DNA of 64,000 nucleotides from Catellatospora sp. KI3 (GCF_029948125.1 NZ_JASAMB010000029.1:1-64000); one strand, 5' to 3'. Shown: positions 36,189 through 49,226, counted from the stretch's first letter. Translations and numbers: made by a program. Notes: generated from the sequence alone by a model not told the origin.

Positions 36189-36685
36189 CTAGCCCGCCAG
36201 GAGGACGGCGTCGCGCAGCGCGCGGTCCATGGTCCCGAAGGCCAGCGGGGGCGGGTCGGCCAGCGGGAACCAGGCGTACTCACTCGCCTCGACCGGGTCC
36301 ACCAGCAGCGGCGCACCCGCGGGCAGGGTGGCGAGGAAGAAGCAGTCCAGCACCGGCAGCAGCTCGCCCTGGAACTCATAGCCGCCCAGGTACATGCCGA
36401 CGAAGGCGCCCAGCTCGATCTCGACGCCCAGCTCCTCGCGGGCCTCGCGGCGGGCGGCGTCGGCGGGCTCCTCCCAGCCGTCGCAGAACCCGCCGGGCGT
36501 CTCCCACAGCCCCGCCCTCGGCGCCCGCGCCCGGCGCAGCGCCAGGAACCGGCCCGCGCCGTCGAGGATGATCAGGCCGACCGTGGGCCGGGCGTTCAGG
36601 TGCTGCTCGTACCCGCAGGCGCCGCAGACGCACGGCGGCGCGGCCGCGAGGGCCGCGCCGCAGCGGAAGCAGTGACCGGCGAAGG

Positions 36686-36689
<4 letters not shown>
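36189..36689 (-). CDS. Nudix hydrolase with N-terminal zinc ribbon
   Basis: A 166-residue NADH-pyrophosphatase-like protein. CxxC pairs (CFRCG and CGACG, residues 7-25) make a zinc ribbon. The Nudix box [23 protein letters not shown] is intact (Gly, Glu and REAREE). It overlaps the end of lepA by 4 nt, so it is co-translated with it. Likely substrate: a nucleoside diphosphate derivative, not defined. Confidence 0.85.
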
Positions 36690-38578
<1,889 letters not shown>

Positions 38579-38686
38579 ACGAAAGAGCGGCGGTCGCCCT
38601 CCCTATGTTCCCACGTCCCCCGGACCCCTCGCTCAGGCAGCCCGACCACCGACCCGCGCCCGCGGAGGCGGGCGCCGGATCACAGA

Positions 38687-39265
38687 TCAGCAGCGGCAGC
38701 CCTCGTTGGGAGGCCAGCCGATGGTCAGGGACGCCAGGCGCGGGAGGCGGTGGCGCATCTGGGCGTCGTCGTCGAAGTCCCAGGACTCGCCGGCAGGCTC
38801 CGAAGCCGCCGGTTCGGGCAGCTCGGCGCCGGTCACCTGCCGGTACGCGGTGGCGGGCGCGTAGCCGACCAGCTCGGCGAAGATGGCGCTGTCGTCGTTC
38901 CACTCGACCGCCTCGGCCACCGCGGGGTGCCCCGCCAGCGCGTCGGGATCGGCCAGGGCCGCCTCGTACCAGTGCCGCCCGGCCGCGATCAGGCCGCTGC
39001 GGAAGTCCAGGAAGCCGTCCCGGCTGCAACCGCCGCCGATCAGGTGCGCGGCACCCCACAGGTCGTAGCGGTCGGCGGCGGCGCGCAGCCGCCCGAACTC
39101 CGCCGCGAACTGCTCGATCTGCGCGGCGGGCAGCTCCACCAGCCGCGCGGTGAGCGCCTTGGCCAGGCTGTCGCCGTCCTCGCCGAGCTCCCCCTCGACA
39201 TCGGCGCGCGCCTGCTCGATCAGTGCCCAGAACCGGTCGGTATCCACGGACGTGAAGTCTGCCAC
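38687..39265 (-). CDS. DUF4240 protein
   Basis: A protein of about 192 residues with the DUF4240 start signature DTDRFWALIEQAR and a conserved WGAAHLI. FRSGLIAAGRHWYEAAL follows. It ends in a short acidic stretch and GCRC. The function is unknown; the family is widespread in actinobacteria. The start is uncertain: GTG at 39265 or 39247. Confidence 0.75.
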   Translation of the reverse strand: MADFTSVDTDRFWALIEQARADVEGELGEDGDSLAKALTARLVELPAAQIEQFAAEFGRLRAAADRYDLWGAAHLIGGGCSRDGFLDFRSGLIAAGRHWYEAALADPDALAGHPAVAEAVEWNDDSAIFAELVGYAPATAYRQVTGAELPEPAASEPAGESWDFDDDAQMRHRLPRLASLTIGWPPNEGCRC

Positions 39266-39336
39266 CCGCCCCGGTCCGCGCGGTGCCGCCACGGCGGCCG
39301 AAACCCGGTTGTGCACGTCACAACCCCGCCCCGACC

Positions 39337-40323
39337 ATGGCCGGCATGACCGAGCTGCTGCTGCCCGAGGTGGGCTACACCCAGACCGCCCGCCGCCCGG
39401 GCTGGGCGCAGCTGCCCGCCGAGCTGCGGGCCGCCGTCGAGCAGCGGCTCGGCGCCGCCGTGGTCACGGCGAGCGGCACCGGCGCGGGCTTCACCCAGGG
39501 CTTCGCCTCCGTCGTGGGTACGGCGGACGGCCGCGCCCACTTCGTCAAGGCCGTCCCCCGCGACCACTACCTCGCCCGCTGGTACGAGCAGGAGGCGCAC
39601 AACACCGCCGCCCTGCCCGCCGCGGTCGCCGCGGCCCGCCTGCGCTGGCACGCCGAACTGGCCGGCCACGTGGTGCTGTGCCTGGACCCGATCCCCGGCG
39701 CCCGCGTACCGCAGCTGCCCTGGCGCCCCGAGGAGCTGACCGCGGCGCTGGACGCCTGGGCCGTCACGGCCGCCGCGCTGGCCGAGCCGTCGCCGCCGCT
39801 GCTGGAGCTCCCGCTGGAGACGTTCGCCACGACGGTCGAGCCGATGCTGCGCACCTGGCGCGACGCCGACCCCGACCAGCTCGCGGTGCTCACCCCCGAA
39901 CTGGTCCCGCACCTGGACCGGCTGCGCGAGCTGGAGGCACGGCTGGTCGAGCTCGGCACCCGGGCCACCGGGGTGTTCCACGGCGACCTGCGGCTGGACA
40001 ACACGGTGCTCGACGGCGACGGCCGGGCCTGGATCTGCGACTGGGCCTTCCTGGCCCACGGCCCCGCCTGGTTCGACCTGGTCACGCTGCTGCTGTCGGC
40101 GGAGGCCAGCGGCTACGACGTCGACGCGCTGTTCGCCGCCCACCCGGCGGCCCGCGGCCTGCCGGACGACGCGCTCGACGCCGCGCTGGCCGCCTGCGCG
40201 GGCTACTACGTACACGCCGGGGCCAAGCCGGAGATCGAGCAGTCCCCCGCCGTCCGATCCCACCAGCGGTACTACGGCCGCCTCACGGTACGCTGGCTGT
40301 CACGACGCCAGGGCTGGCGCTGA
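39337..40323 (+). CDS. Phosphotransferase family kinase (APH/ChoK-like)
   Basis: A 328-residue kinase-like fold. Catalytic loop HGDLRLDN near residue 211 (Asp and Asn), Mg-binding ICDWAF near 228. The N-terminal HFVKAVP supplies the ATP Lys. Aminoglycoside, homoserine or small-metabolite kinases share this fold; no resistance context is seen. The start could be 39337 or 39346. Confidence 0.82.
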   Translation: MAGMTELLLPEVGYTQTARRPGWAQLPAELRAAVEQRLGAAVVTASGTGAGFTQGFASVVGTADGRAHFVKAVPRDHYLARWYEQEAHNTAALPAAVAAARLRWHAELAGHVVLCLDPIPGARVPQLPWRPEELTAALDAWAVTAAALAEPSPPLLELPLETFATTVEPMLRTWRDADPDQLAVLTPELVPHLDRLRELEARLVELGTRATGVFHGDLRLDNTVLDGDGRAWICDWAFLAHGPAWFDLVTLLLSAEASGYDVDALFAAHPAARGLPDDALDAALAACAGYYVHAGAKPEIEQSPAVRSHQRYYGRLTVRWLSRRQGWR

Positions 40324-40485
40324 GATCCCACCGCACGGGTCAGCACGAGTACCGACCAGCCATGCGGCATGGGCCCGTTTTGGCCGATGCGCGGGCCACC
40401 TGGTAACCTGGCACGTCGCGGCTGGTGCTAACGCGCCGGCCCATCCCAAGCATCCAACCCGAAACGAGCAGGACGAGGCTGTCGC

Positions 40486-40752
40486 GTGGCGAACATCAAG
40501 TCCCAGATCAAGCGCAACCGGCAGAACGAGAAGGCCCGGCTGCGCAACAAGTCGGTCAAGTCTTCGCTGAAGACGGCCGTGCGCAAGTTCCACGAGGCGT
40601 CCGCCTCCGGCGATCTCGACAACGCCGCTGCGATGCTGCGTGACGCCACGCGCAAGCTGGACAAGGCCGTCAGCAAGGGCGTGATCCACAAGAACCAGGC
40701 GGCGAACCGCAAGTCGGCCATCGCCAAGAAGCTGGCTTCGCTGTCCGCCTGA
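40486..40752 (+). CDS. rpsT: 30S ribosomal protein S20
   Basis: An 88-residue basic helical protein ([20 protein letters not shown]). GTG start, common for this gene in actinobacteria. It is transcribed opposite to lepA and holA and followed by a strong terminator. Confidence 0.98.
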   Translation: MANIKSQIKRNRQNEKARLRNKSVKSSLKTAVRKFHEASASGDLDNAAAMLRDATRKLDKAVSKGVIHKNQAANRKSAIAKKLASLSA

Positions 40753-40790
40753 GGCCTGACGCCCGCACGGGCACTGCCATCAGCATCGCC

Positions 40791-40828
40791 GACGCCCGGC
40801 TCCGACAGGAGCCGGGCGTCGGCTTTTC
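40791..40828 (+). terminator. Terminator of rpsT
   Basis: GACGCCCGGCTCC (40791-40803), a 4-nt loop, GGAGCCGGGCGTC (40808-40820), then GGCTTTTCC. Classic intrinsic terminator with perfect 13-bp arms. Confidence 0.95.
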
Positions 40829-40870
40829 CACACCCTGGCCACACCGCCGAGAGGTCGCCGCCTGCCGCAA

Positions 40871-41297
40871 GATCACCACTTGTGGTCAGATCACGGGCTC
40901 CAGCCTTAGCAAACGACCGCAGCCAGCGATCACATAGCGCCCAGCCGGACTCGGGTTGCCCTCGACGGCCCCGTTTTGCCCCGGCCGAAGGCCCGCGAGC
41001 TGACCGTCACCCTCACGTTGATCGCCTTCTGCGGTTGCCGCCTCGGCTGGCGGACGAGGAAATGACCCCAGGCGGCGACCAACGCTTCTGGGATCACCGT
41101 CCGCGGTCACAGCCTCGGGCCGACGGCCGGGAACCCACGCCGCACCGCGACCAACGCTCCCAGAGATCACCGTCCGCGGTCACGACCCCGGCACATCGAC
41201 CAGGGAACGGCCTCAGACTGCGATCACTCTCGTGAGATCACTGCTTGGGGTCTTCAGGAAGGTTCAGCGTGCAGGGAAAGGCCGCAGTCGGCGATCA
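40871..41297. repeat. Gene-free interval with GATCAC motifs and a 72-bp direct repeat
   Basis: The 40829-41375 interval has no credible gene. It holds eight GATCAC hexamers (for example near 40871, 40889, 40928, 41093, 41166, 41223, 41237 and 41292), far above chance. It also holds two copies of GCGACCAACGCT-N(6-7)-GATCACCGTCCGCGGTCAC starting at 41075 and 41147. Spacing is irregular, so it is not a CRISPR array. It may be a decayed repeat array or a protein-binding cluster. Confidence 0.6.
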
Positions 41298-41375
41298 CGA
41301 GGTGCGGAGAGGCGCGGCAGGGACCGCGCTAGTACGACAGGAACCGCTGGCGCGGCATGGACCGCTGGTGGCGTG

Positions 41376-41939
41376 TCACTCGTAGCGGTAGGCGGCGGAC
41401 TGGCGGGAGCGCTGCTCGGCGCTGCCGATCCAGGGTTCCTCGGCGGCGGGGCTGACCGGTTCGACCGGGGCCTGCTCGTGGCGGGTCAGCCGTTCGTACC
41501 GGCTAGGGAGATCGACTCCGGCGTCGTCCTCGAAGCCGGGCAACTCGACCGGTGGTGTCGCCCCCCGCAGCGGCACGGTCGGTAAGGCTACGGTCGGGCC
41601 GGCCAGGGTCGGGCCGGTCGCCGCCGACCCGGCCACGGCGGCACGGGACGCGCGGCGCGGCACCGCGTCACCCCCGGAGCGGGTGGTGGCCCCCGCGATA
41701 ACGTCGTTGATCTTCACCATCGCGGCCACCGACACCGGCAGCACCAGCACCGCCCACCAGTTGGTCAACTCGGCCAGCGCCAGCAGCACCGCCAGCGAGA
41801 TCGCGCCCTCGAAGAACACGAAGCACATCAGGTTGCTCGGGCGTACGTACTGCAGGCCCAGCACCCGGGCGTAGAGCGGTCGGGTACGCGCCTCCTGCTG
41901 GCTGATCCCGGCGCGACGCGACCGGATGTTGGCCGTCAT
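41376..41939 (-). CDS. Small membrane protein coupled to holA
   Basis: A 187-residue protein of unknown function with two hydrophobic segments (residues about 30-75, MCFVFFEGAISLAVLLALAE and WWAVLVLPVSVAAMV). A disordered Ala/Pro/Thr-rich cytoplasmic tail follows. Its ATG overlaps the holA stop as ATGA, so it is co-translated with the clamp-loader gene. No known partner. Confidence 0.7.
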   Translation of the reverse strand: MTANIRSRRAGISQQEARTRPLYARVLGLQYVRPSNLMCFVFFEGAISLAVLLALAELTNWWAVLVLPVSVAAMVKINDVIAGATTRSGGDAVPRRASRAAVAGSAATGPTLAGPTVALPTVPLRGATPPVELPGFEDDAGVDLPSRYERLTRHEQAPVEPVSPAAEEPWIGSAEQRSRQSAAYRYE

Positions 41940-42919
41940 CTCGATCCTCCCGCTCTGGCCCGCGCGAACGCCGCGATGGTGCGCTCCAGCGCGTAGCCGC
42001 GATCCTCCTCGCCGCCCTTGACCGCGGCATTGCAGTCGGCCGCCGCGCGCATCGCCTTGACTAGGCCCTCCGGGGTCCAGCCGCGGGCCTGCCGCTGCGC
42101 CTTCTCGATCTTCCACGCGGGCATGCCCAGCGACGACGCGAGCTGGAACGCGTTGCCCCGCCCCGCCGAGGCCACCCGCGCCACGGTACGTACGCCGTCG
42201 GCGAGCGCGTCGGCGATCGGCACCGGGTCGACCCCGCTGTGCAGGGCCCAGCGCAGCGCCTCCAGCGCGGCGGGCAGGTCACCGGCCACCGCCGCGTCGG
42301 CGACGGCGAAGCCGCTGACCTCCGCTTTGCCCCGGTAGTACCGGGCCACTGTGGCGGCGTCGACGCGCCCGTCGGTGTCGGCGATCAGCTGGGCGCACGC
42401 GGCGGCGAGTTCGCGCAGGTCGTGACCGACCGCCTCGATCAGCGCCTCGGCGGCGTCAGCCTGGCAGCGACCGCCGAGGCGGCGTACCTCGCTGGTGACG
42501 AAGTCGACCCGTTCCCGGTGCTTGGTGATCTTCGCGGCGGGCACCACCTCGGCTCCCGCCTTCGCCAGCCCGTCGGCGATCGCCTTGCCCTTGGCCCCGC
42601 CCGCGTGCGCGACGACCAGCGTCACCTCCGGGTCGGGCGCCTTGACATAGTCGAGCAGCATCGCCGCGACGTCCTTCTTGGCGTCCTGCCCTCTGCGCAG
42701 CACCACCACGCGGCGGCCGCCGAACAGCGACGGGCTCAGCGCCTCGGCCAGCTCGCCTACGAGCAGCGTGTCGGCGTCCATCTCCCGCAGCTCGACGGCC
42801 GGATCGACGACCCGGGCCCGGGCCGCGGTGTCGGTGACGGCGCGCGCGACGAGCAGCTCCTCGTCGCCGAGGACGAGGACCACGGGTGTCAGGGCGGGGG
42901 ACGGAACCTGGCTCACCAC
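41936..42919 (-). CDS. holA: DNA polymerase III delta subunit
   Basis: A clamp-loader subunit of about 327 residues with an AAA+-like fold (LVLGDEELLVARAV at the N terminus) and a C-terminal helical collar (WKIEKAQRQARGWTPEGL). No Walker A, as expected for delta. The start is a GTG at 42919 or 42916. It lies near rpsT and comEC as in other actinobacteria. Confidence 0.9.
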   Translation of the reverse strand: MVSQVPSPALTPVVLVLGDEELLVARAVTDTAARARVVDPAVELREMDADTLLVGELAEALSPSLFGGRRVVVLRRGQDAKKDVAAMLLDYVKAPDPEVTLVVAHAGGAKGKAIADGLAKAGAEVVPAAKITKHRERVDFVTSEVRRLGGRCQADAAEALIEAVGHDLRELAAACAQLIADTDGRVDAATVARYYRGKAEVSGFAVADAAVAGDLPAALEALRWALHSGVDPVPIADALADGVRTVARVASAGRGNAFQLASSLGMPAWKIEKAQRQARGWTPEGLVKAMRAAADCNAAVKGGEEDRGYALERTIAAFARARAGGSR

Positions 42920-43014
42920 CCCGCTATCGTCGCACGACCCTCTCGCGGACCGTTCATCGTCACTCGCACGGGCGCGTCGCCTTGCGTCCGCCGGGCTCCT
43001 GTGGATGACCGGCC

Positions 43015-45725
43015 TCACCCGGTCACCACCGACAGCACCCCGCCGTCCAGCACCACGGCGAGATCACCGGAAAGGTCCGTACGCAGCACCCGCGCCCCGT
43101 GCCCCGCCAGCCGGGTCAGCACCGCCGCGTTCGGATGGCCGTAGTCGTTGCCGGCGCCCACACTGACCAGCGCCACCCGCGGCGCGACCGCGTCGAGGAA
43201 CTCCGGCGACTGGTAGGCGCTGCCGTGATGGGCCACCTTGAGGACCTGCGCCCCGAGGGCGACGCCCGCGTCCAGCAGCGCCTGCTGCCGCTCGGTCTCG
43301 GCGTCCCCGGCCAGCAGGAGGCGTACGCCGCGTACCTCGGCGAGCAGCAGCAGCGAGTTGTTGTTCGGGTCGCTGCGGGTGCCGTGCAGCATCGGTCCGG
43401 GCAGGACCGTCACCCGCACCGTCCCGACGGTCCAGCCGCCCTCCGCCGGCGCGGGGAACACCGTGACGTCGTGCGCGGCGGCCGCGCGCAGCACCGCGTC
43501 GCGCCCCGGCGCGGGCTCCGGCCAGGCCGTGGTGACCACCGCCCCGACCGGCCGCCCCGCCAGCACGCCGTCGAGACCGCCGATGTGGTCCAGGTGGAAG
43601 TGGCTGATCAGCAGCAGCGGCACCGTGTCGATACCGAGCCGGTCCAGGCACGCGTCGACCGGGTGCGGCAGCGGCCCGGTGTCGACGACGACCGCCGCGC
43701 CGCCGCCCGCGTTGAGCACGGTCGCGTCGCCCTGGCCCACGTCGCAGGAGACCGCGAGCCAGCCCGGCGGCGGCCAGCCGCCCGCGATCAGCCGTACCGG
43801 CAGCGCGCCCAGCGTCGCGGCCAGCGCCACCACCAGCGCCAGCTGACGCAGCACCGGACGGCGCAGCCCGAGCATGGCCAGCACGGTGAGGCCCGCCAGC
43901 AGCAGCGCGCCGGGTAGCCCCTCCGGCCAGGGCAGCACCGCCGCGGGCAGCTCGCTGCCCACCCGGGCGACCGTGACCAGCCAGCGCGCGGGCCAGCTGC
44001 CGAGCCACGCGGTGAACTCGGCGCCCTGCGGCCACAGCGGCGACAGCAGGGCGGCGGCCACGCCGGTCAGCGTGGCCGGTGCGATCGCGGGCACCACCAG
44101 CAGATTCGCCGGTACGGAGACGAGGCTGACGGTCCCGCTGATGCCCGCGACCACCGGCCCGCACGCGAGCTGGGCCGCGGTCGGCACCGCCAGCGCCTCG
44201 GCGATCCCGCGCGGCACGCCCCGGCCGTGCAACGCGTCGCGGATCGGCGGGGCCAGCAGCAGCAGTCCGGCGGTGGCCAGCACCGACAGCGCGAACCCGG
44301 CGTCGGTGGCCAGCTCCGGGTCGATGACCAGCAGCGCCGCCACGGTGGCCGCGAGCGCGGGCAGCGCGGCGCGGGACCTGCCGGAGGCCAGCGCGAGCAG
44401 CGCGACGCACCCCATCGCGGCGGCTCGCAGCACACTCGGCGACGGCCGGACCAGGATCACGAACCCGACCAGCGCCACGGCGCAGAGTACGGCGCTCAGC
44501 CTGGGCCCGGCCCGGCACCACCGGGCCAGCAGCAGCACCGCCCCGAGCACGACCGCCACGTTGCTGCCGCTCACGGCATTCAGGTGGGTCAGCCCGACTT
44601 CGCGAAACTGCTGCGACAGTTCCTGGTCCATGTGGCTCGTGTCGCCCACGACCAGGCCCGGCAGCAGGCCCCCGGCGGCCCGGTCGAGTGGCGCGCAGGC
44701 CCGTTGCAGCCCTGACCGCAGCACTCCGGCGGCACGCTGCGCCCACGGTGCCGGACCCAGCGGCTGCGGCGCCGCATCGGCGGACAGCACGGCCGCGCGC
44801 AGGTCACCGCCGCGAGACGGTCCGAACCGGACCCGGGCCCGCACCTGCTGGCCCGGCAGCAGCCCGCGCCAGCCGCCGTCGGCGGCCAGCACCAGCACCC
44901 GCGCATCGGTACGCAGCCCCGCCACCGCGTCCAGGTTCGCCGCCACCACCCAGGTCGCGTCCCGCCCGGTGACCCCCGCCACCGCCCGCGGATCGTCGCG
45001 TACGGTCAGCAGCACCTGCTCCGAAGCGTGCCGCCGCACCAGTTCCGCCAGCTCGGGCGCGTCCCGCGCGGACAGTCGCGCCCCGGTCGCCACCGCGCCG
45101 CACGCCAGCCCCAGGCAAGCCCCAGCCACGATCCACCGCCACCGCACCCCCCAGCCCGACCCCGACTCCCCCGCCGCCCGCGCCCGCCCGGAACCGGCGC
45201 CCACCTCCGCCAACCGCCGCCCCGACCCGACCCCCGCGCCCCGCTCCGTCGCGCGGCCCCCTCGGAGGATCGGCACGCAGTTTCGGGGGAACTGCCGGAA
45301 TCTTGACCAGAATTCGTGCAGTTTCCCCGAAACTGCACCTCCGGTCGCGCGGGTGGGGACGGCCGCACGGGTGGCGGCGGTCGAGTCGGTGCGAGCGGTC
45401 GCGCGGGTGCGGGTGCGAGCGGCCGCGCGGCGATCGTGGGCGATCAGCAGCGCTGCCGCGAGCAGTGCGGCTGCGGTCAGCATCAGCGCGATGCGCAGGC
45501 CGGTGTACAGCACGGTCAGGGCGGCCGCCCAGCACCCGAGCGCGAACGGCACCAACCGCAGATCGGGCTCCTGGCCGGCCGGCGCGAACGGCGCCATCCG
45601 CGAGCCGGGCACCTCGCCGGTCGGCGCGGACAGCACCGACCACCGGTCGAGCTCGCGGTCGGCCGACGCTGACGGCGCCAACCGCGGGTCGGGTCGGCGG
45701 CCGGCTGCCGGATCGGGGGCGCCCA

Positions 45726-45726
<1 letters not shown>
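43015..45726 (-). CDS. comEC: ComEC/Rec2 DNA-uptake channel protein
   Basis: A 903-residue membrane protein. Two or more N-terminal helices (about 45-105) are followed by an Arg/Thr/Ala-rich loop. Next are an OB-like domain (about 190-330), the Competence core with LNAVSGSNVAVVLGAVLLL and a helix bundle, and a C-terminal metallo-beta-lactamase-like domain with LISHFHLDHIGG and KVAHHGSAYQS. The ATG overlaps the comEA stop. A dispersed palindromic element (45277-45338) is read in frame in the loop. Whether DNA uptake occurs in this organism is unknown. Confidence 0.9.
45277..45338. repeat. Family-1 inverted repeat inside comEC, copy B
   Basis: GCAGTTTCGGGGGAACTGCC and, across the centre, GTGCAGTTTCCCCGAAACTG. 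It lies wholly within the comEC reading frame and codes for about 20 residues near positions 130-150 (VSGKLHEFWSRFRQFPRNC) in a loop between membrane segments. The other three copies are intergenic. Confidence 0.85.
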
Positions 45727-46826
<1,100 letters not shown>

Positions 46827-46976
46827 GCGGCCACGCTAGGAGGACAGACCCCCCCGGCCCCACCCTCGCGCGGCACCACCTGTGGACAACGGACCGCTTG
46901 TGGATAACGCCCTGATCACACCCCACCCGTGCTACGAGCCCCGCCCCCCGCTCCCCGCCACACCGCCCCTCGCAGG

Positions 46977-47040
46977 GTGCAGTTTCGGGGAAACTGTCCG
47001 AAAGAACGCCAAGATTCCAGCACTTTCCCCGAAACTGCAC
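46977..47040. repeat. Family-1 inverted repeat, copy C
   Basis: GTGCAGTTTCGGGGAAACTG ... CACTTTCCCCGAAACTGCAC with a degenerate centre. Intergenic, between comEA (-) and the GGDEF-EAL gene (-). Confidence 0.85.
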
Positions 47041-47043
47041 CGA

Positions 47044-47155
47044 AGCGCGGCGCGGGCGCCGGGCGCGGGCGCCGGGCGCGGGCGCCGGGCGCGGGCGCCG
47101 GGCGCGGGCGCCGGGCGCGGGCGCCGGGCGCGGGCGCCGGGCGCGGGCGCCGGGC
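47044..47155. repeat. 12-bp tandem repeat downstream of the GGDEF-EAL gene
   Basis: About nine near-perfect copies of GCGGGCGCCGGG run right up to the stop codon at 47157. No spacers, so it is not a CRISPR. Each unit contains GGCGCC and can fold on itself, which may act as a termination or stability element, and its length is likely variable between strains. Confidence 0.85.
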
Positions 47156-47156
47156 C

Positions 47157-49226
47157 TCATACCCCCGCTTCGACCTCTGCGGGGGGCAGGTGGCCGGAGG
47201 CGGGTTTCAGGGCCGACCGGGCGATCCGCGCCGCCTTGGCGCACTCGGCGAACAGCGCGTCGGCGGGCACCGGCCGCGCCAACGCGAACCCCTGCACCTG
47301 GTCGCAGCCGAGGTCGGCCAGCATCGCCAGCGCGGTCAGGTCCTCGACCCCTTCGGCGGTGACGAACAGCCCCAGGTTGTGGGCCAGTTCGATGGCGCTG
47401 CGGACCAGGATCGCGTCGCCGGGGTCGGTGGCCAGGTCCTGGATGAAGATCCGGTCGATCTTCAACTCGTCGGCGGTGAGCAGTTTGAGCTGGTTCAGCG
47501 AGCTGAAGCCGGTGCCGAAGTCGTCGATCGAGACCTGGACGCCGTCGTTGCGGATACGGCGGAGGACCTCCTGGGCCCGGTCGGGGTCGGTCGTCATGCC
47601 GCTCTCGGTGATCTCCAGCCGGAGCAGGTGCGGCGGCAGTCCGGTGTCGGTGAGCGCGCCGCGTACCTGGCCCACGAACGCGTCGTCGAGCAGGCAGTTG
47701 GGGCTGACGTTGACCGAGACGGTCAGCGGCCGCCCCTGGGCGTTCCAGCCGGCCGCCTCGGCGACGCCGATGCGCAGCAGGTGGTACGTGAGCGGCAGCT
47801 CCAGCCCGCCGGTCTCGGCGACGCCCAGGAACGCGTCGGGCGACAGCAGGCCCATCTGCGGGTGGCGCCAGCGCACCAGCGCCTCGACGGCGGGGACGGC
47901 GGCGTCGGCGATGCTCACCTGGGGCTGGTAGTACAGCACCAGCTGGCCGTCGGGGTCGCCGTCGGTGAGCAGCGTACGCAGGTCGGCGAAGAGCGCCATC
48001 CGCCCCGGCTGGTCGATGTCGATCTCGGGGTCGTACAGGGCGACGCCCTTGCCGCTGCTCTTGGCCCGGTACATGGCGGCGTCGGCGTGGCGGAGCATGT
48101 CCTCGGCCGAGGAGCCGGGGGCGCCCAGCGCCATGCCGACGCTGCCGCTGACGGCGGCGGAGCCGACCGGGAGCAGGAAGTTGCGCCGCAGCGCCCCGCC
48201 CGCCCGCTCGGCGATCTCCAGCGCCGCCTCGACGGTGGAGACGCTGCGCAGCAGTACGGCGAACTCGTCGCCGCCGAGCCGGGCCACCGTGTCGCGCTCC
48301 CCGCAGACCTTGCGCAGCCGGTTGCCGGTCTGGATCAGCACCTCGTCGCCCGCGTGGTGGCCCAGGGTGTCGTTGACGGCCTTGAAGCCGTTCATGTCGA
48401 TCAGCATCACCGCCGGCCGGCGGTCCGGGTCGGCTCCGGCGGCCTCGATGGCGTCGTCGAGCCGCTGCTGGAACAGCAGCCGGTTGGCCAGGCCGGTGAG
48501 CGGGTCGTGCAGCGCCTGGCGCTGGCTGGCGCGGGCGTGTTCGACCACCCGCCGCTGGTAGGCGAGCATGACCCGCCAGATGGCCGCGACCAGGGCCAGG
48601 CCGACCGCGAAGCCGACCATGGTGGCGGCGAAGATCCGGGTCTGCACGTTGCGCAGGTCGGCTACGCGCTTCTGGGCCAGCGAGTGGTACGAGCGCGACA
48701 CCTCGGTGATGTCGTGCTGCAGCGTGTAGTACGCCGGGGTGACCTCGAGCCGGTCCTGCTTGATGGCGTCGGGGTCGCGATCGGTGACCATGACGATGAG
48801 CTGGTCGGCGGCCTGCCGGTAGGCCGACTGCTCGGCCTGCAGCCGCAGTGCGTCCTCGCGGGCGTCGCCGGTGCTCAGCTCGACGGCGCGGCGCAGCGCC
48901 CCGTCGGCCTGCGCCGCGGAGTCCAGGTACCGCTCGCGGCTGGCCACCGACGGCTCCAGCTGGTAGTGCCGGGCCTGCATCTCCTGCACCGCCACGGCGG
49001 CGCTGGCCTCGCTGAAGATGGCGTCCAGCACCAGCGCCTTGCTCTGCGCCTCGGTGGCGTGGGTGGCCTGCAGGGTGCCCCAGAGCGTGAACGCGCCCAG
49101 CCCGCACAGCACCGCCGCGAGCGCGGCGGTCATGCCCAGGCTGCGGCGAGGGCGAATGGGGTCGCCCCGGCGGGCGTCTGCGCCCCGCTTGCCGACGGCG
49201 GCCCGCCACCAAGACGGCCACTGCAT
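47157..49226 (-). CDS. GGDEF-EAL cyclic-di-GMP enzyme
   Basis: A 689-residue membrane sensor. Two transmembrane helices (about 35-55 and 205-225) flank an extracytoplasmic helical sensor domain. The GGDEF domain follows (LGGDEFAVLL, motif intact). The C-terminal EAL domain has VEALVRWRHP, NVSPNCLL, the DDFGTG loop and AEGVED, so both cyclase and phosphodiesterase sites look intact. The ATG at 49226 is chosen from the start of the basic N terminus. It is divergent from a solute-binding lipoprotein. Confidence 0.92.
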   Translation of the reverse strand: MQWPSWWRAAVGKRGADARRGDPIRPRRSLGMTAALAAVLCGLGAFTLWGTLQATHATEAQSKALVLDAIFSEASAAVAVQEMQARHYQLEPSVASRERYLDSAAQADGALRRAVELSTGDAREDALRLQAEQSAYRQAADQLIVMVTDRDPDAIKQDRLEVTPAYYTLQHDITEVSRSYHSLAQKRVADLRNVQTRIFAATMVGFAVGLALVAAIWRVMLAYQRRVVEHARASQRQALHDPLTGLANRLLFQQRLDDAIEAAGADPDRRPAVMLIDMNGFKAVNDTLGHHAGDEVLIQTGNRLRKVCGERDTVARLGGDEFAVLLRSVSTVEAALEIAERAGGALRRNFLLPVGSAAVSGSVGMALGAPGSSAEDMLRHADAAMYRAKSSGKGVALYDPEIDIDQPGRMALFADLRTLLTDGDPDGQLVLYYQPQVSIADAAVPAVEALVRWRHPQMGLLSPDAFLGVAETGGLELPLTYHLLRIGVAEAAGWNAQGRPLTVSVNVSPNCLLDDAFVGQVRGALTDTGLPPHLLRLEITESGMTTDPDRAQEVLRRIRNDGVQVSIDDFGTGFSSLNQLKLLTADELKIDRIFIQDLATDPGDAILVRSAIELAHNLGLFVTAEGVEDLTALAMLADLGCDQVQGFALARPVPADALFAECAKAARIARSALKPASGHLPPAEVEAGV

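Noticed and set aside
39337-40323. Aminoglycoside resistance gene
   Set aside because: The kinase fold is shared by many metabolic kinases and nothing in the context points to resistance.
40829-41375. Possible RNA gene or small protein genes
   Set aside because: No cloverleaf, no consistent codon bias, and open frames are short with repeat-derived composition. I describe it as repeat-bearing gene-free DNA.
47044-47155. Possible CRISPR array
   Set aside because: Units are 12 bp and head-to-tail with no unique spacers, and no cas genes are present anywhere in the window.
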